A stretch of DNA of 64,000 nt from Halomonas urumqiensis. GTDB lineage: Bacteria > Pseudomonadota > Gammaproteobacteria > Pseudomonadales > Halomonadaceae. The notes under the pieces were generated by a model. That model was given only the letters and a program-made list of their open reading frames with translations. It did not search any database and had not been told where the DNA came from. This document shows positions 52,074 to 60,394 of this stretch, piece after piece. Location: NCBI RefSeq assembly GCF_003028575.1, contig NZ_PYUD01000002.1, forward strand, positions 434,001 through 498,000. The letters run 5' to 3'. Positions within the stretch are counted from its first letter, which is position 1. The number at the start of each line of letters is the position of its first letter. Made by a program: the position numbers and the translations under genes.

Positions 52074-52685
52074 TTACACGAAGAAACGCCGTGCCGCCGC
52101 TTCGGGGTCCGCTTGGCCGCAGATTGCCGAGATCACCGCCAGGCCTCCAGCGCCGGTGTCGCGCACCGCGCTTGTGTGTTCCGCCTTGAGCCCGCCGATC
52201 GCCACACTGGACAATGGACTTGCCGCGACCAGCGAGGCGAGCCCCGAGAAGCCCAGCGGTTCGGAATGGTCGTGCTTGCTCGGGGTGGCGAATACCGGCC
52301 CCAGGCCGAGATAGTCGAGCTGCTCGACATCGACCCGGGCGAGCTGATCGTGGCGCTGCACCGAGAGCCCGAGGATCGCCCCTTCGCCAAGTGCCTCGCG
52401 CGCGGCGGCCACGTCACCGTCGTCCTGCCCGATATGCAGGCCGTCCGCACCGCTTTCGAGCGCCACGGTCAGCCGGTCGTTGATGATCAGCGGCACACCC
52501 GTGCCGGCAAGTGCCGCCTTCAGACGGCGCGCCTGGTCGATCATTTCAGCGTCGCTTGCGTGCTTGTCGCGCAACTGCACGACCGTCACGCCTCCGCGCA
52601 CGGCGGCTACCACGGTTTCGACCAGCCCGGCACGGGCGCACAGGCCAGGGTCGGTCACCAGGTACAGGGAAAGATCCAGACGCAT
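52074..52685 (-). CDS. thiE: Thiamine-phosphate synthase ThiE
   Basis: ThiE joins the pyrimidine (HMP-PP) and thiazole (THZ-P) halves of thiamine. The 203-residue TIM barrel contains VTVVQLRDKHASDAEM, IINDRLTVALESGADGLHIGQDD, GLGPVFATPSKHD and VAIGGLKAEH, covering the family's substrate and phosphate sites. ATG at 52685 (MRLDLSLYLVTD) is preferred over an upstream start. It is the last of five closely spaced minus-strand genes beginning with an ABC importer, which points to uptake of a thiamine precursor. No TPP riboswitch was seen upstream of the set. Confidence 0.93.
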   Translation of the reverse strand: MRLDLSLYLVTDPGLCARAGLVETVVAAVRGGVTVVQLRDKHASDAEMIDQARRLKAALAGTGVPLIINDRLTVALESGADGLHIGQDDGDVAAAREALGEGAILGLSVQRHDQLARVDVEQLDYLGLGPVFATPSKHDHSEPLGFSGLASLVAASPLSSVAIGGLKAEHTSAVRDTGAGGLAVISAICGQADPEAAARRFFV

Positions 52686-52721
52686 CGATGATCTCCAGAG
52701 TCGGATGGCGGGGGGCAATGC

Positions 52722-53021
52722 TCAGGCGCGAATATAGGACCAGCCCTGAGCCTGGTGTTCGGCCAGGGTGACCACGGCCGCTTCGACCTCGGCAAGCCCT
52801 CGGTCGTTGTCGAGCCGCTGGGCAGTCAGCGAGTTGCGGCACACCCGCAGCAACGGGTCGCTGGCGTCGGGCGTGGCCAGGGCGGCGCCCACGGCGCCGG
52901 CATTAGCGATGATCAGCACCTCGGCGTCGGGCCGGGCATCGAGCAGGTTGCTGGCGTTGCGCCTGGCGCGGGCCAGCGCCTCGGCGGTGGGGGCGTGAAG
53001 CAGCACGCGAAGCGGTGTCAT
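52722..53021 (-). CDS. DsrE-family small protein
   Basis: The 99-residue protein has a Rossmann-like DsrE/DsrF fold by pattern (LRVLLHAPTAEALARARRN, EVLIIANAGAVGAAL, LLRVCRNSLTAQRL) with a single Cys in the position used for sulfur handling in some relatives. Function is unknown. It lies between the ABC ATPase and thiE, and sulfur transfer for the thiazole ring is a tempting but untested link. Confidence 0.7.
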   Translation of the reverse strand: MTPLRVLLHAPTAEALARARRNASNLLDARPDAEVLIIANAGAVGAALATPDASDPLLRVCRNSLTAQRLDNDRGLAEVEAAVVTLAEHQAQGWSYIRA

Positions 53022-53048
53022 GGGGATCTCCGTGATGAGTGCCAGGGC

Positions 53049-53846
53049 TCAGTGCTCGCCGATGCGGGCCTCGACGTGTTGCACCAGGGGCGCGAAGTCG
53101 GGGTGGTCGCGGCGCTCGTCCAGTGGCAGGTCGACCGCCAGGGTCTCGACGACGCGGGCCGGCTGGTCAGGACCGTGGCCGCCCAGCACCATCACGCGGT
53201 CGGCAAGCAATACCGCTTCCTCGATATCGTGGGTGACGAAGACGATGGCGGCGTCGGTGCGTCGGCGCAGGGCGATCAGTTCATGTTGAAGGCGACGACG
53301 GGTGATGGCATCCAGCGCCGAGAAAGGCTCATCCATGAACAGCACCCTGGGGCGCACGGCCAGTGCCCGGGCGATGCCCACCCGCTGTTGCTGGCCACCG
53401 GACAGGGTGTGCGGCCAGCGATTGGCGTATTCATCGAGGCCGACCAGCGTCAAGGGCTCGATGGCCCGCTCGCGGCGCTCGGCGCGCGATAGGCCCAGCC
53501 CCTCGAGCCCCAGTTCGACATTGGCGCGAACGCGGCGCCAGGGAAACAGGCGTGGGGCCTGAAAGACCATCGACCAGGCGCGGGTGCCGGGGTCGTTACC
53601 GGCGGGAATCTCCACCTCGCCGGATTGGGGAGCGAGCAGGCCGGTCAGCGCACGCAACAGGGTCGATTTGCCGACCCCCGAGGCACCCACCACCGCCACG
53701 AACTCGCGCGGATGCAGCGCCATGTCGACGCCGGCCAGCACGGGGGTGCCACCAAAGCCGAGACTTACGCTGCGCGCGCTGAGCACTGCCGGCGAAGTCG
53801 AGGCGTGAGCCTGTGTCACACCGCTGGATGTCGAGGATGTCATCAT
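53049..53846 (-). CDS. NitT/TauT-type ABC importer ATPase
   Basis: The 265-residue ATPase has Walker A (AVVGASGVGKSTLLRALTG), the signature LSGGQQQRVGIARALAV, Walker B (RVLFMDEPFSALD) and the H-loop (FVTHDIEEAVLLADR), typical of the SsuB/TauB/ThiZ class. ATG 53846 overlaps the permease stop as ATGA; GTG 53855 is an alternative. It follows permease and binding-protein genes and precedes DsrE and thiE. Confidence 0.92.
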   Translation of the reverse strand: MMTSSTSSGVTQAHASTSPAVLSARSVSLGFGGTPVLAGVDMALHPREFVAVVGASGVGKSTLLRALTGLLAPQSGEVEIPAGNDPGTRAWSMVFQAPRLFPWRRVRANVELGLEGLGLSRAERRERAIEPLTLVGLDEYANRWPHTLSGGQQQRVGIARALAVRPRVLFMDEPFSALDAITRRRLQHELIALRRRTDAAIVFVTHDIEEAVLLADRVMVLGGHGPDQPARVVETLAVDLPLDERRDHPDFAPLVQHVEARIGEH

Positions 53847-54607
53847 GGCTGCCACCTCAGCAGGCGTCGCTGGATCAGCATGAACAGGAAATCGAACAGC
53901 GCATACAGCCCGGCGATGGTCAGCATGTAGACCACCACGATGTCGGTTGCCAGCAGGCTCGATGCCTCCATCATGCGCTGCCCGATGCCGGGAATGCCGA
54001 ACAGCTCGGCGGCGACCACGGTCATCCAGCCTTGGCCGAGCCCGGCGCGCAGCCCGCCGAGGATGCCCGGGGCGGCGGCCGGCAGGTTGACCTTGGTGAG
54101 CCGCGAGACAAAGCTGCGTTGGCCAAAGGCCAGGGCGACTTCGTCGTAATCGGGGTCGATGGAGCGTACCGAGCTATAGCTGGCGAAGTAGTTGATCCAG
54201 AACACCCCGATGCTGATGATGAAGGCAGCGGCGGTGGGGTTGATGCCAAACCAGATGATCGCGAAGGGAATCCAGGCCAGCGGCGGGATCGGCCGCAGCA
54301 GGCGGGCGAGCCAGGCATGCAGCGCATCGAAACGCGGCAGCAGCGCCGCCGCGACGCCGACCGCGATCCCCAGGCTCGAGCCGATCAGCAGCCCGACGCT
54401 GTAGTGACCAAGGCTGGAGCGCACCACGTCGAGCCAGATGCCGTCCGCCAGCTCGTACCAGAATACCAGCGGAATCGACGACGGCAGCGGCACCAGGCTG
54501 CCGGGCAGCAAGCCACTGCGCAGCGCGAGCTCCCACAGCAGCACAAAGGCAACCAGCCCCAGCGCACTGTAAAGCGTGCGCCGGGAACGACTCATGGCCA
54601 GGCTCAT
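53843..54607 (-). CDS. NitT/TauT-type ABC importer permease
   Basis: The 254-residue permease has about six membrane segments (LYSALGLVAFVLLWELAL, IGSSLGIAVGVAAALLP) and the BPD_transp_1 EAA loop (LPAAAPGILGGLRAGLGQGW). It resembles SsuC/TauC/ThiX. It overlaps the binding-protein gene upstream and the ATPase gene downstream by four bases each. Confidence 0.92.
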   Translation of the reverse strand: MSLAMSRSRRTLYSALGLVAFVLLWELALRSGLLPGSLVPLPSSIPLVFWYELADGIWLDVVRSSLGHYSVGLLIGSSLGIAVGVAAALLPRFDALHAWLARLLRPIPPLAWIPFAIIWFGINPTAAAFIISIGVFWINYFASYSSVRSIDPDYDEVALAFGQRSFVSRLTKVNLPAAAPGILGGLRAGLGQGWMTVVAAELFGIPGIGQRMMEASSLLATDIVVVYMLTIAGLYALFDFLFMLIQRRLLRWQP

Positions 54608-55632
54608 TGCTCGGCGCGCTCCTCGCTCACCTCGTCATACAGGCGAGTATCGAACAGCGCATCGAGATCCACTTCCTTGCGCAGCGAACCCTGGCTGACC
54701 TGGAAGTCGTGCATGCGCCGGGTGCCCGCCTGAATGGCATGGGGGTCGCTCTCGTAGTTGGAGGATGGGGAGCTCAAGGCGGTCTCGACCGTTGCCAGGT
54801 CGATCAACCGGCGGCCGACGAACTCGCGCACATGGGGGGCGGCGCGCTCGGGTTCATCGATCAGCATCTCGGTGGCGCGCAGGTGCAACGCCATCAACGC
54901 TCGCATCGCCTCGGGGTGTTCCTCCAGGGTGGCTTCGCGGGCCGCCAGAACGGCGCCGGGCTGGCCCGGCAGCATCGAATCGGCACGCGCTACCACGCGG
55001 GCGCTGTCGTCGCGTTCCTGGACGGTAGTGAGAATCGGCTCGAGGATCGAGGCGGCATCCACGGCACCGGCAAGTAGTGCCTGCTGCACGCGGTCTGCAC
55101 CCATGGCGACGATTTCAACGGCATCCAGGCCAATGCCCAGTTGCTCCACCAGCCAGAAGCGCAGCACGGTGTCCGGAACCGACCCCTGGGGGAAGGTGGC
55201 GATCTTCGGCTTGCGTCCCTGCTCCTCGGTGAAACGGGCGATGGCTTCGGCGGCGTCATCGTCCTCGAAGGTGTCAGCGAATTCGCCGCGTGCCACCAGG
55301 CCGATCTGCTCCTGAATGCTCGAAGCCAGCACCTTGATCGGCACGCCGTTGGCACGCGCCACCATGGCAGGGCCGATGCCGAAGTACATGACATCCAGCT
55401 CGCCGGAAGCCAGCGCCTGAACCATCGCCGGGCCACTGGAGAAACGCGTCAGTTCCAGTGTCAGGCCGGCCTCTTCGGTCCATCCTTCACCTTCCATGAC
55501 GAACAGTTGAGCGACCGGCAGAATCGGCATGTAGCCGACCTCGAGGGTCGTGGTGTGATCATCGGCCTGGGCCTGGCCGACGAATGACATCAAGCCGGCC
55601 AGGAGGGCGGCGAGGTAAGTGCGAGGTGACAT
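54604..55632 (-). CDS. NitT/TauT-type ABC importer substrate-binding protein
   Basis: The 342-residue protein has a signal peptide (LAALLAGLMSFVGQAQA) and an NMT1/SsuA-like domain: TLEVGYMPILPVAQLFVMEG, TRFSSGPAMVQALASGELDV and ANGVPIKVLASSIQEQIGLV. This class binds sulfonates, taurine, nitrate or, in ThiY, pyrimidine precursors of thiamine. With thiE in the same operon a thiamine precursor is the most attractive ligand, but this is inference. Four 14-bp direct repeats lie just upstream of its ribosome binding site. Confidence 0.9.
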   Translation of the reverse strand: MSPRTYLAALLAGLMSFVGQAQADDHTTTLEVGYMPILPVAQLFVMEGEGWTEEAGLTLELTRFSSGPAMVQALASGELDVMYFGIGPAMVARANGVPIKVLASSIQEQIGLVARGEFADTFEDDDAAEAIARFTEEQGRKPKIATFPQGSVPDTVLRFWLVEQLGIGLDAVEIVAMGADRVQQALLAGAVDAASILEPILTTVQERDDSARVVARADSMLPGQPGAVLAAREATLEEHPEAMRALMALHLRATEMLIDEPERAAPHVREFVGRRLIDLATVETALSSPSSNYESDPHAIQAGTRRMHDFQVSQGSLRKEVDLDALFDTRLYDEVSEERAEQ

Positions 55633-55652
55633 GGCAAGGCGTCTCCGTCAGA

Positions 55653-55708
55653 AAAACGTTCGCGTCAAAACGTTGGTGTTAAAACGTTGGTGTTAAAACA
55701 CGGGCGTC
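55653..55708. repeat. Four tandem 14-bp iterons upstream of the importer-thiE operon
   Basis: Plus-strand units AAAACGTTCGCGTC, AAAACGTTGGTGTT, AAAACGTTGGTGTT and AAAACACGGGCGTC run without gaps from 55653 to 55708, ending 20 bases from the start codon of the minus-strand binding-protein gene. The shared core is AAAACGTT. The position suits an operator array over the promoter or leader. Confidence 0.8.
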
Positions 55709-55813
55709 TAGTCTAGCGCCTTGCTCTATATAACTGAATGGCAATCTTGAAACGATTTTTTATAATTATAGTGAGGGAGGGGGAAGAGGTTGGCATCTCC
55801 AGGTCAAGACGCA

Positions 55814-56329
55814 TCAGGGAGCCGGGCCTGCGGCACCCAGGAAGCGTTCCTCCCAGTAAGCGATGGAAAGCGGGGTGCTCTCGACCCGGCGGCCCCGGCC
55901 TGGCGCGTGAATCATCTGGCCGTTGCCACGATAGATGCCCACGTGGCTGGCCTTGCCGCGCCCGGCGGTGTCGAAGAACAGCAGGTCGCCCGGGCGTGCC
56001 TCATCAAGCGTAGGCAGTTCGCGGAACTGGTCGTCGGCGGTGCGCGGGACCGGAATGCCCGCGGCCCGATAGGCGAGTGCCACCAGCCCCGAGCAATCGA
56101 GCCCCGAGGGCGTGGTGCCGCCGAATCGATACGGGGTGCCCAGTGCGCGCTCGGCGGTGGAGAGAATCAAGGCGCGTTCCATGGAAAGCCCCTCACCCGG
56201 CGCGGGGTCATGGGTGGCCAGTTCACGGCCGGCGCAACCGGCAAGGGTCAGCAGCATCAACAACACCAGAACCGTGTACAACCCGTGCGGGGTGGTCGAG
56301 GTGGTAGGCGGTGTGGCGTGGCTTGCCAT
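55814..56329 (-). CDS. NlpC/P60 family lipoprotein (peptidoglycan endopeptidase)
   Basis: The 171-residue protein has a lipoprotein signal (LLMLLTLAGC, lipidation Cys about residue 32) and a C-terminal NlpC/P60 cysteine peptidase domain. The catalytic Cys is in SGLDCSGLVALAYRA, the His in ASHVGIYRGNGQMIHAP. Relatives such as Spr/MepS cut D-Glu-mDAP or cross-link bonds in peptidoglycan. It stands alone on the minus strand. Confidence 0.92.
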   Translation of the reverse strand: MASHATPPTTSTTPHGLYTVLVLLMLLTLAGCAGRELATHDPAPGEGLSMERALILSTAERALGTPYRFGGTTPSGLDCSGLVALAYRAAGIPVPRTADDQFRELPTLDEARPGDLLFFDTAGRGKASHVGIYRGNGQMIHAPGRGRRVESTPLSIAYWEERFLGAAGPAP

Positions 56330-56400
56330 GACGGAGATCGCTTCCAGAATCGGGACAAACGGCTACATTAGCCGTCGTCACGCGTCAGTGAAAGGCCTGT

Positions 56401-56745
56401 TCAGCGAAAGGCGATGCGGGTGCCGTGCGCCAGCATCTCGTCGGGGGTCATGGCATGTCCTGGAACGCCGATCATCTCGTCGCCGCACTGATCCGACCAG
56501 GTCAGTACCCCGTGGGTCAGGCCGATGTCGCCAAGCAGGTCGCGTATCTCGCCGGTGCCCAGGAAGGTCCGCGTCCTGCCATCGGCATCGGAGAGCTGGG
56601 AGACACCGTTGCGGTGATGCAGCCTGACCGTATAGATACCATCCATCGACTCGACCTCGACGATCGGTGTGAAGCCATGCGACAGCGCATCGGCCAGTTG
56701 CTTGAGCGTCATGTGATCGCCCAGTTGGTAATCATGGGAACCCAT
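56401..56745 (-). CDS. Small halomonad protein, DUF6482-like
   Basis: The 114-residue soluble protein (HMTLKQLADALSHGFTPIVE, VESMDGIYTVRLHHRNGVSQ, DADGRTRTFLGTGEIRDLLG) resembles a small family I associate with DUF6482 in halomonads and pseudomonads. Function is unknown. It lies alone with a ~125-bp AT-richer gap upstream that probably holds its promoter. Confidence 0.6.
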   Translation of the reverse strand: MGSHDYQLGDHMTLKQLADALSHGFTPIVEVESMDGIYTVRLHHRNGVSQLSDADGRTRTFLGTGEIRDLLGDIGLTHGVLTWSDQCGDEMIGVPGHAMTPDEMLAHGTRIAFR

Positions 56746-56870
56746 CGTGTCAGCCTCGTGGCGTGATTGAAGAAGCGCGGTTGAGGAAATTCATCTTGTA
56801 CAAGAAGTGTAGAAGTAGGTTGCCACCTTGCAAGGTCGAGATGGCGTCCTCGTGAGTTCCTCAAAAGTGT

Positions 56871-57620
56871 TCATGCAAACGCGTAGACATCCATGGCAAG
56901 CACCCCATGCTCGACGCTGTGATGCAACCGGCTTGGCGTGCCGCCCGCGCCCATGGCCACCAGCAATGGCAGGAAATGCTCGGGCGTGGGGTGGTTCTCG
57001 CGGGCGTGGGGGGCGCGCTCCCAGGCCAGCAGCGCATCGCGGTCGTCGTCGGCAAGCCTGGCATCGATCCAGTCGGCGAACTCACCGACCCAGGCCGGCA
57101 TCGGGGCATCGAGTGCCTGAAGTTCGGCCAGATTGTGGGTCAGGCTACCCGAGCCGATCACCAGAATGTTGTCCTCGCGCAGTGCCGCCAGTGTCTCGCC
57201 GAGTGCGGCCAGCTCGGCATTCGACCAGCTAACTGGTAGTGACAGGGAGACCACCGGGATATCGGCCTCGGGAAACATCAGCGACAGCGGCACCCAGGCG
57301 CCGTGATCCAGGCCGCGCTCGGTGGGTACGGCGTTGAGCTCACGCGCCAGGCGCCTGGCCAGGTCGGGCAGGCCGGGCGCCGGGTACTGGCACTCGAACA
57401 GTTCGCGCGGAAAGCCGCCGAAGTCGTGGATGGTCTCGGGGTGCTCGCTGGTACTGACCATCAGGCGTTGGCTTTCCCAGTGGGCCGAGACCACCACGAT
57501 GGCTTTCGGGCGGTCTGTCTGAAGTAACCGCTGGCCCAACTGGCGCAGGAAGTCGTGAGCTTCCCCCGGGGTCAGGGCGAGCATGGGTGAGCCGTGGGAG
57601 ATGAATAGACTGGGCAACAT
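56871..57620 (-). CDS. Class III extradiol ring-cleavage dioxygenase (DODA/YgiD type)
   Basis: The 249-residue protein starts MLPSLFISHGSPMLALTPG (ATG 57620; a longer frame adds an Arg-rich leader and was rejected). Metal-ligand and catalytic His regions are present: SHGSP, VVVSAHWES, GLDHGAWVPLSLMFP, VIGSGSLTHNL and PLLVAMGAGG. The family includes plant and bacterial DOPA dioxygenases and zinc-binding YgiD. The substrate is unknown, possibly a catechol. A DoxX gene lies upstream on the same strand, a pairing common for catechol- or redox-related functions. Confidence 0.9.
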   Translation of the reverse strand: MLPSLFISHGSPMLALTPGEAHDFLRQLGQRLLQTDRPKAIVVVSAHWESQRLMVSTSEHPETIHDFGGFPRELFECQYPAPGLPDLARRLARELNAVPTERGLDHGAWVPLSLMFPEADIPVVSLSLPVSWSNAELAALGETLAALREDNILVIGSGSLTHNLAELQALDAPMPAWVGEFADWIDARLADDDRDALLAWERAPHARENHPTPEHFLPLLVAMGAGGTPSRLHHSVEHGVLAMDVYAFA

Positions 57621-57733
57621 GGTGTGGCTCCTCGTTCTGGCGTGCCGAATTAATAGCGCTGTACCACGAGTGTGGCACCGAGAGCGCTGCCGCCCGCAAG
57701 CGGGTGGCAGCGGATGAGTGACTCGCAAGGACC

Positions 57734-58156
57734 TCAGGCGAACCGGCGATTCAATGTGAGACTACCGCCGCCGAGGCCGGCCTGCACCAGCAGCGCGATG
57801 GTCCAGAACACCGGGAATTCCCAGCCTCCGCCGGCGTTGGAGAATACCCAGCCATTACCGGCATGGACCCAGGCGGCGCCCAGCAGCACCGGCACCAGGG
57901 CGAGACTGATCCAGCGGGTGTAGATGCCGAGAATCAGAGCCAGACCACCACCCACCTCGGCGATAATCGTCAGGTAGGCGACGATGGCGGGCAGGCCCAG
58001 CGACTCGAAGTAGCCGACGGTACCGGGCACGGTAAAGAGGAAGACCTTCATCAGGCCATGGGCCAGGGTCATGGTACCGAGGGCCACGCGCAGCAGGGCC
58101 GTGGCGTGGGGCTGCAGGTTGTCGATTCGGGAAGAGTGTGTGGCGTGTGTGGTCAT
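57734..58156 (-). CDS. DoxX family membrane protein
   Basis: The 140-residue protein has four membrane segments and DoxX-type features: ALLRVALGTMTLAHGLMKVF, YFESLGLPAIVAYLTIIAEV, GGGLALILGIYTRWISLALV. DoxX proteins are linked to quinone or redox chemistry and sometimes to detoxification. Function here is unknown. It precedes the dioxygenase-type gene by 113 bases on the same strand and follows a LysR regulator. Confidence 0.88.
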   Translation of the reverse strand: MTTHATHSSRIDNLQPHATALLRVALGTMTLAHGLMKVFLFTVPGTVGYFESLGLPAIVAYLTIIAEVGGGLALILGIYTRWISLALVPVLLGAAWVHAGNGWVFSNAGGGWEFPVFWTIALLVQAGLGGGSLTLNRRFA

Positions 58157-58272
58157 GAGGGTGATCTCCGTCAGGGATATGGTGTGGGGTTGATGGAGCC
58201 ACTCTACCCGTAACGTTTTACGAGATAATCAGCCTTTTTCGCACAATACTGTTGCTGAATTGGCGACAATAA

Positions 58273-59178
58273 TCACCACAAGCCCATCTCCCGCTCCCAC
58301 ACTGGCGGGTCGCCCCAGGCTTCGGTCAGAGCGTCCATTAGCCGCTCCACCTTGGCCGGCAGATGGCGTCTGGCCGGGTAGACGCCGTGGATATCCAGCG
58401 AGACCGCCGGTTCACCGACGAGTATCGGTACCAGCCGGCCACTGGCAATGCTTTCGGTGACCAGGAAGCTGGGTTGATGGGCGATCCCGAGCCCGGCTTC
58501 CGCCGCATGGGTCAGCACATCGCCGTTGTTGCTGTCGAGCGGCCCATGCACGGCCAGGTGCCTGCCGCCAAGTTGCCAGTCGCCGCCACTGTTGCCGCTG
58601 CGGTAGCGCAGGCAGTGATGGTCGCTCAGTGCGTCGAGCGTGGCGGGCTCGCCGTGTCGCGCCAGATAGTCGGGCGAGGCGCAAAGCACGAGACGGCAGC
58701 GGGTCAAACGGCGCGCCACCAGGCTCGAGTCCGGCAGGCTGCCGATGCGGATCGCCAGATCGAAGCCCTCCTCAAGCAGATCGACACGTCGGTCGTTGAG
58801 GTCGAGCCGCACCTGCAGCGCCGGGTGCTCGGCCATGAAGCGGGCGATATGCGGCGCCAGGAAGCGGGTGCCGAAGGACATCGGCCCGTTGACGCGCAGT
58901 CGCCCGCGAATCTCGCTGGTGCCGTGAGCGACTTCCGCATGCGCCTCCTCAAGCGCCAGCAGGATGCCCTGGGCGCGTGCCAGGTAGCGCTCACCGGCCT
59001 CGGTCAGGTGCAGTCGCCGCGTGGTGCGCTGCAGCAGGCGCACCTCCAGATGGGTCTCCAGATCCACGATCAGCCGCGAGACACGGCTTCGCGATAGATC
59101 CAGCACCTCCGCCGCGCGCGTGTAGCTGCCAAGCTCCGAGACCCGCACGAAGGCGTTGATGGCGTCCAGCAGATTCAT
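58273..59178 (-). CDS. LysR-family transcriptional regulator
   Basis: The 301-residue protein has the N-terminal winged helix-turn-helix (MNLLDAINAFVRVSELGSYT, AAEVLDLSRSRVSRLIVDLE) and a C-terminal substrate-binding domain (LRVNGPMSFGTRFLAPHIAR, FDLAIRIGSLPDSSLVARRL). It is closest in pattern to the DsdA/AaeR-like LysR group that controls nearby metabolic genes. ATG 59178 was chosen because MNLLDAINAF aligns with the usual start. It may control the DoxX-dioxygenase pair 116 bases downstream, though it is co-directional rather than divergent. Confidence 0.92.
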   Translation of the reverse strand: MNLLDAINAFVRVSELGSYTRAAEVLDLSRSRVSRLIVDLETHLEVRLLQRTTRRLHLTEAGERYLARAQGILLALEEAHAEVAHGTSEIRGRLRVNGPMSFGTRFLAPHIARFMAEHPALQVRLDLNDRRVDLLEEGFDLAIRIGSLPDSSLVARRLTRCRLVLCASPDYLARHGEPATLDALSDHHCLRYRSGNSGGDWQLGGRHLAVHGPLDSNNGDVLTHAAEAGLGIAHQPSFLVTESIASGRLVPILVGEPAVSLDIHGVYPARRHLPAKVERLMDALTEAWGDPPVWEREMGLW

Positions 59179-59227
59179 GGCGGTACTCCTTTTTGGCCCG
59201 CTCTTGCTCAAAGGTCTTCCGGCAGGC

Positions 59228-60394
59228 TCAGTACCCGGTCATTTCCAGGTAACCCTCGCCGACTCGCTCGCCGCTGTCGCTCTCGTGTACCACCACCTCG
59301 CCTTCCCAGTAGCCGACGCTGGTCGGCATCCAGCGCTCGGCGTAGGGGGCGGACACCTCGACGTCGAGCCCGGCGTGGGGCACCTCGAGCCGCCAGCGGG
59401 TGGGCACGTCGCGGCCGGCCACGCGGGACTCACCGAGGGCGCTCAGCGCGAGCTCATCCTCGGCCAGGGCACGCGTCTCGCCGTCGGGGCTGATCCAGGT
59501 GCCGGAGCGGTAGTCGCCTCCGCCTTCGCCGCCTCCCCGCAGTTGGAAAGCCATCAGCTTGTGGCCATCGGCCAGATGCAGCGAGAACCAGTCCCAGCCC
59601 CGCTGGTCGGGGCCGAGCAGCTGGCTGCTCCATTCGCGGTCGAGCCAGGCCCGGCCGGTGACCCGGCGGGTCTCGCCATCCAGGGTGACGTCGCCGCTGA
59701 CCCGCCAGAACGGCTGGCTGTAGTACATCGACCCCTGGCCGTCGGCGGCCTTCTGACTGAAGCCCGACTCGCCATGCAGCACCAGCGGCCCCTCGGCATC
59801 GAGCGCAAGCTGGAAGCCGAAGGTTCCCTGCTCATGGGGGGCAAAGGAGCTCAGTGCGAGGTGTCCGAATGATTCGTCGTGGGTTGCCGAACGGCGTGAA
59901 CTCAGCTCCCAGTCATCCAGCCAGGCGCGGAACGGTGCGGCCTGCGCACCGGCCTGGCCGTCCACTCGTGCCGAGTGGCCACGTGCGAAACGCTCCGCCA
60001 CGCGGTGCGTGTCGCCGCGCGAGACCGCCATATGCGCCATCCAGACCTGGTCGGCGCTCCACGTGGCGGGCTCGGGGCGCTCAGTGGGTGGCATCAGTGC
60101 CTGGCGAAACAGCGTCCATTGCAGGCCGAGTGGCTGGCCCTCGTCATCCTCGAGGTTGGCGGTGAGGTACCACCATTCGATGCGTGTATCGGGATGCGGG
60201 CCGTGGTCCTCGGGGAAGCGCAGCCGCTGATTCGGCCCGGCCTGGGCAAAGCCGTCGCCTTCGGCACCCAGCCCGGCGAAGCCCTGCGGGGCCGAGGACG
60301 GAGCGGGCGTGCGCTCGCAAGCGGCAAGGCCCAGGCACAGTGCTATGGCCATGGCCAGGCCAGTGGCACGCTGCAAGCGGCGGAGGTGCGTCAT
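59228..60394 (-). CDS. AttH/CrtC-type lipocalin-like lipoprotein
   Basis: The 388-residue protein has a lipoprotein signal (AIALCLGLAAC, Cys about residue 26) and two beta-barrel halves of the AttH/hydroxyneurosporene-synthase-like fold: DTRIEWWYLTANLEDDEGQP, GLQWTLFRQAL, VWMAHMAVSRGDTHRVAERF and WLDREWSSQLLGPDQRGWDW. Such proteins accompany AttEFG-type ABC transporters. It overlaps the permease gene by four bases. Its substrate, probably a lipid-like molecule, is unknown. Confidence 0.88.
   Translation of the reverse strand: MTHLRRLQRATGLAMAIALCLGLAACERTPAPSSAPQGFAGLGAEGDGFAQAGPNQRLRFPEDHGPHPDTRIEWWYLTANLEDDEGQPLGLQWTLFRQALMPPTERPEPATWSADQVWMAHMAVSRGDTHRVAERFARGHSARVDGQAGAQAAPFRAWLDDWELSSRRSATHDESFGHLALSSFAPHEQGTFGFQLALDAEGPLVLHGESGFSQKAADGQGSMYYSQPFWRVSGDVTLDGETRRVTGRAWLDREWSSQLLGPDQRGWDWFSLHLADGHKLMAFQLRGGGEGGGDYRSGTWISPDGETRALAEDELALSALGESRVAGRDVPTRWRLEVPHAGLDVEVSAPYAERWMPTSVGYWEGEVVVHESDSGERVGEGYLEMTGY

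Noticed and set aside
55633..55800. TPP riboswitch upstream of the importer-thiE operon
   Set aside because: The conserved CUGAGA and ACCUGAUC-type blocks are absent on the minus strand; only the 14-bp iterons are there.
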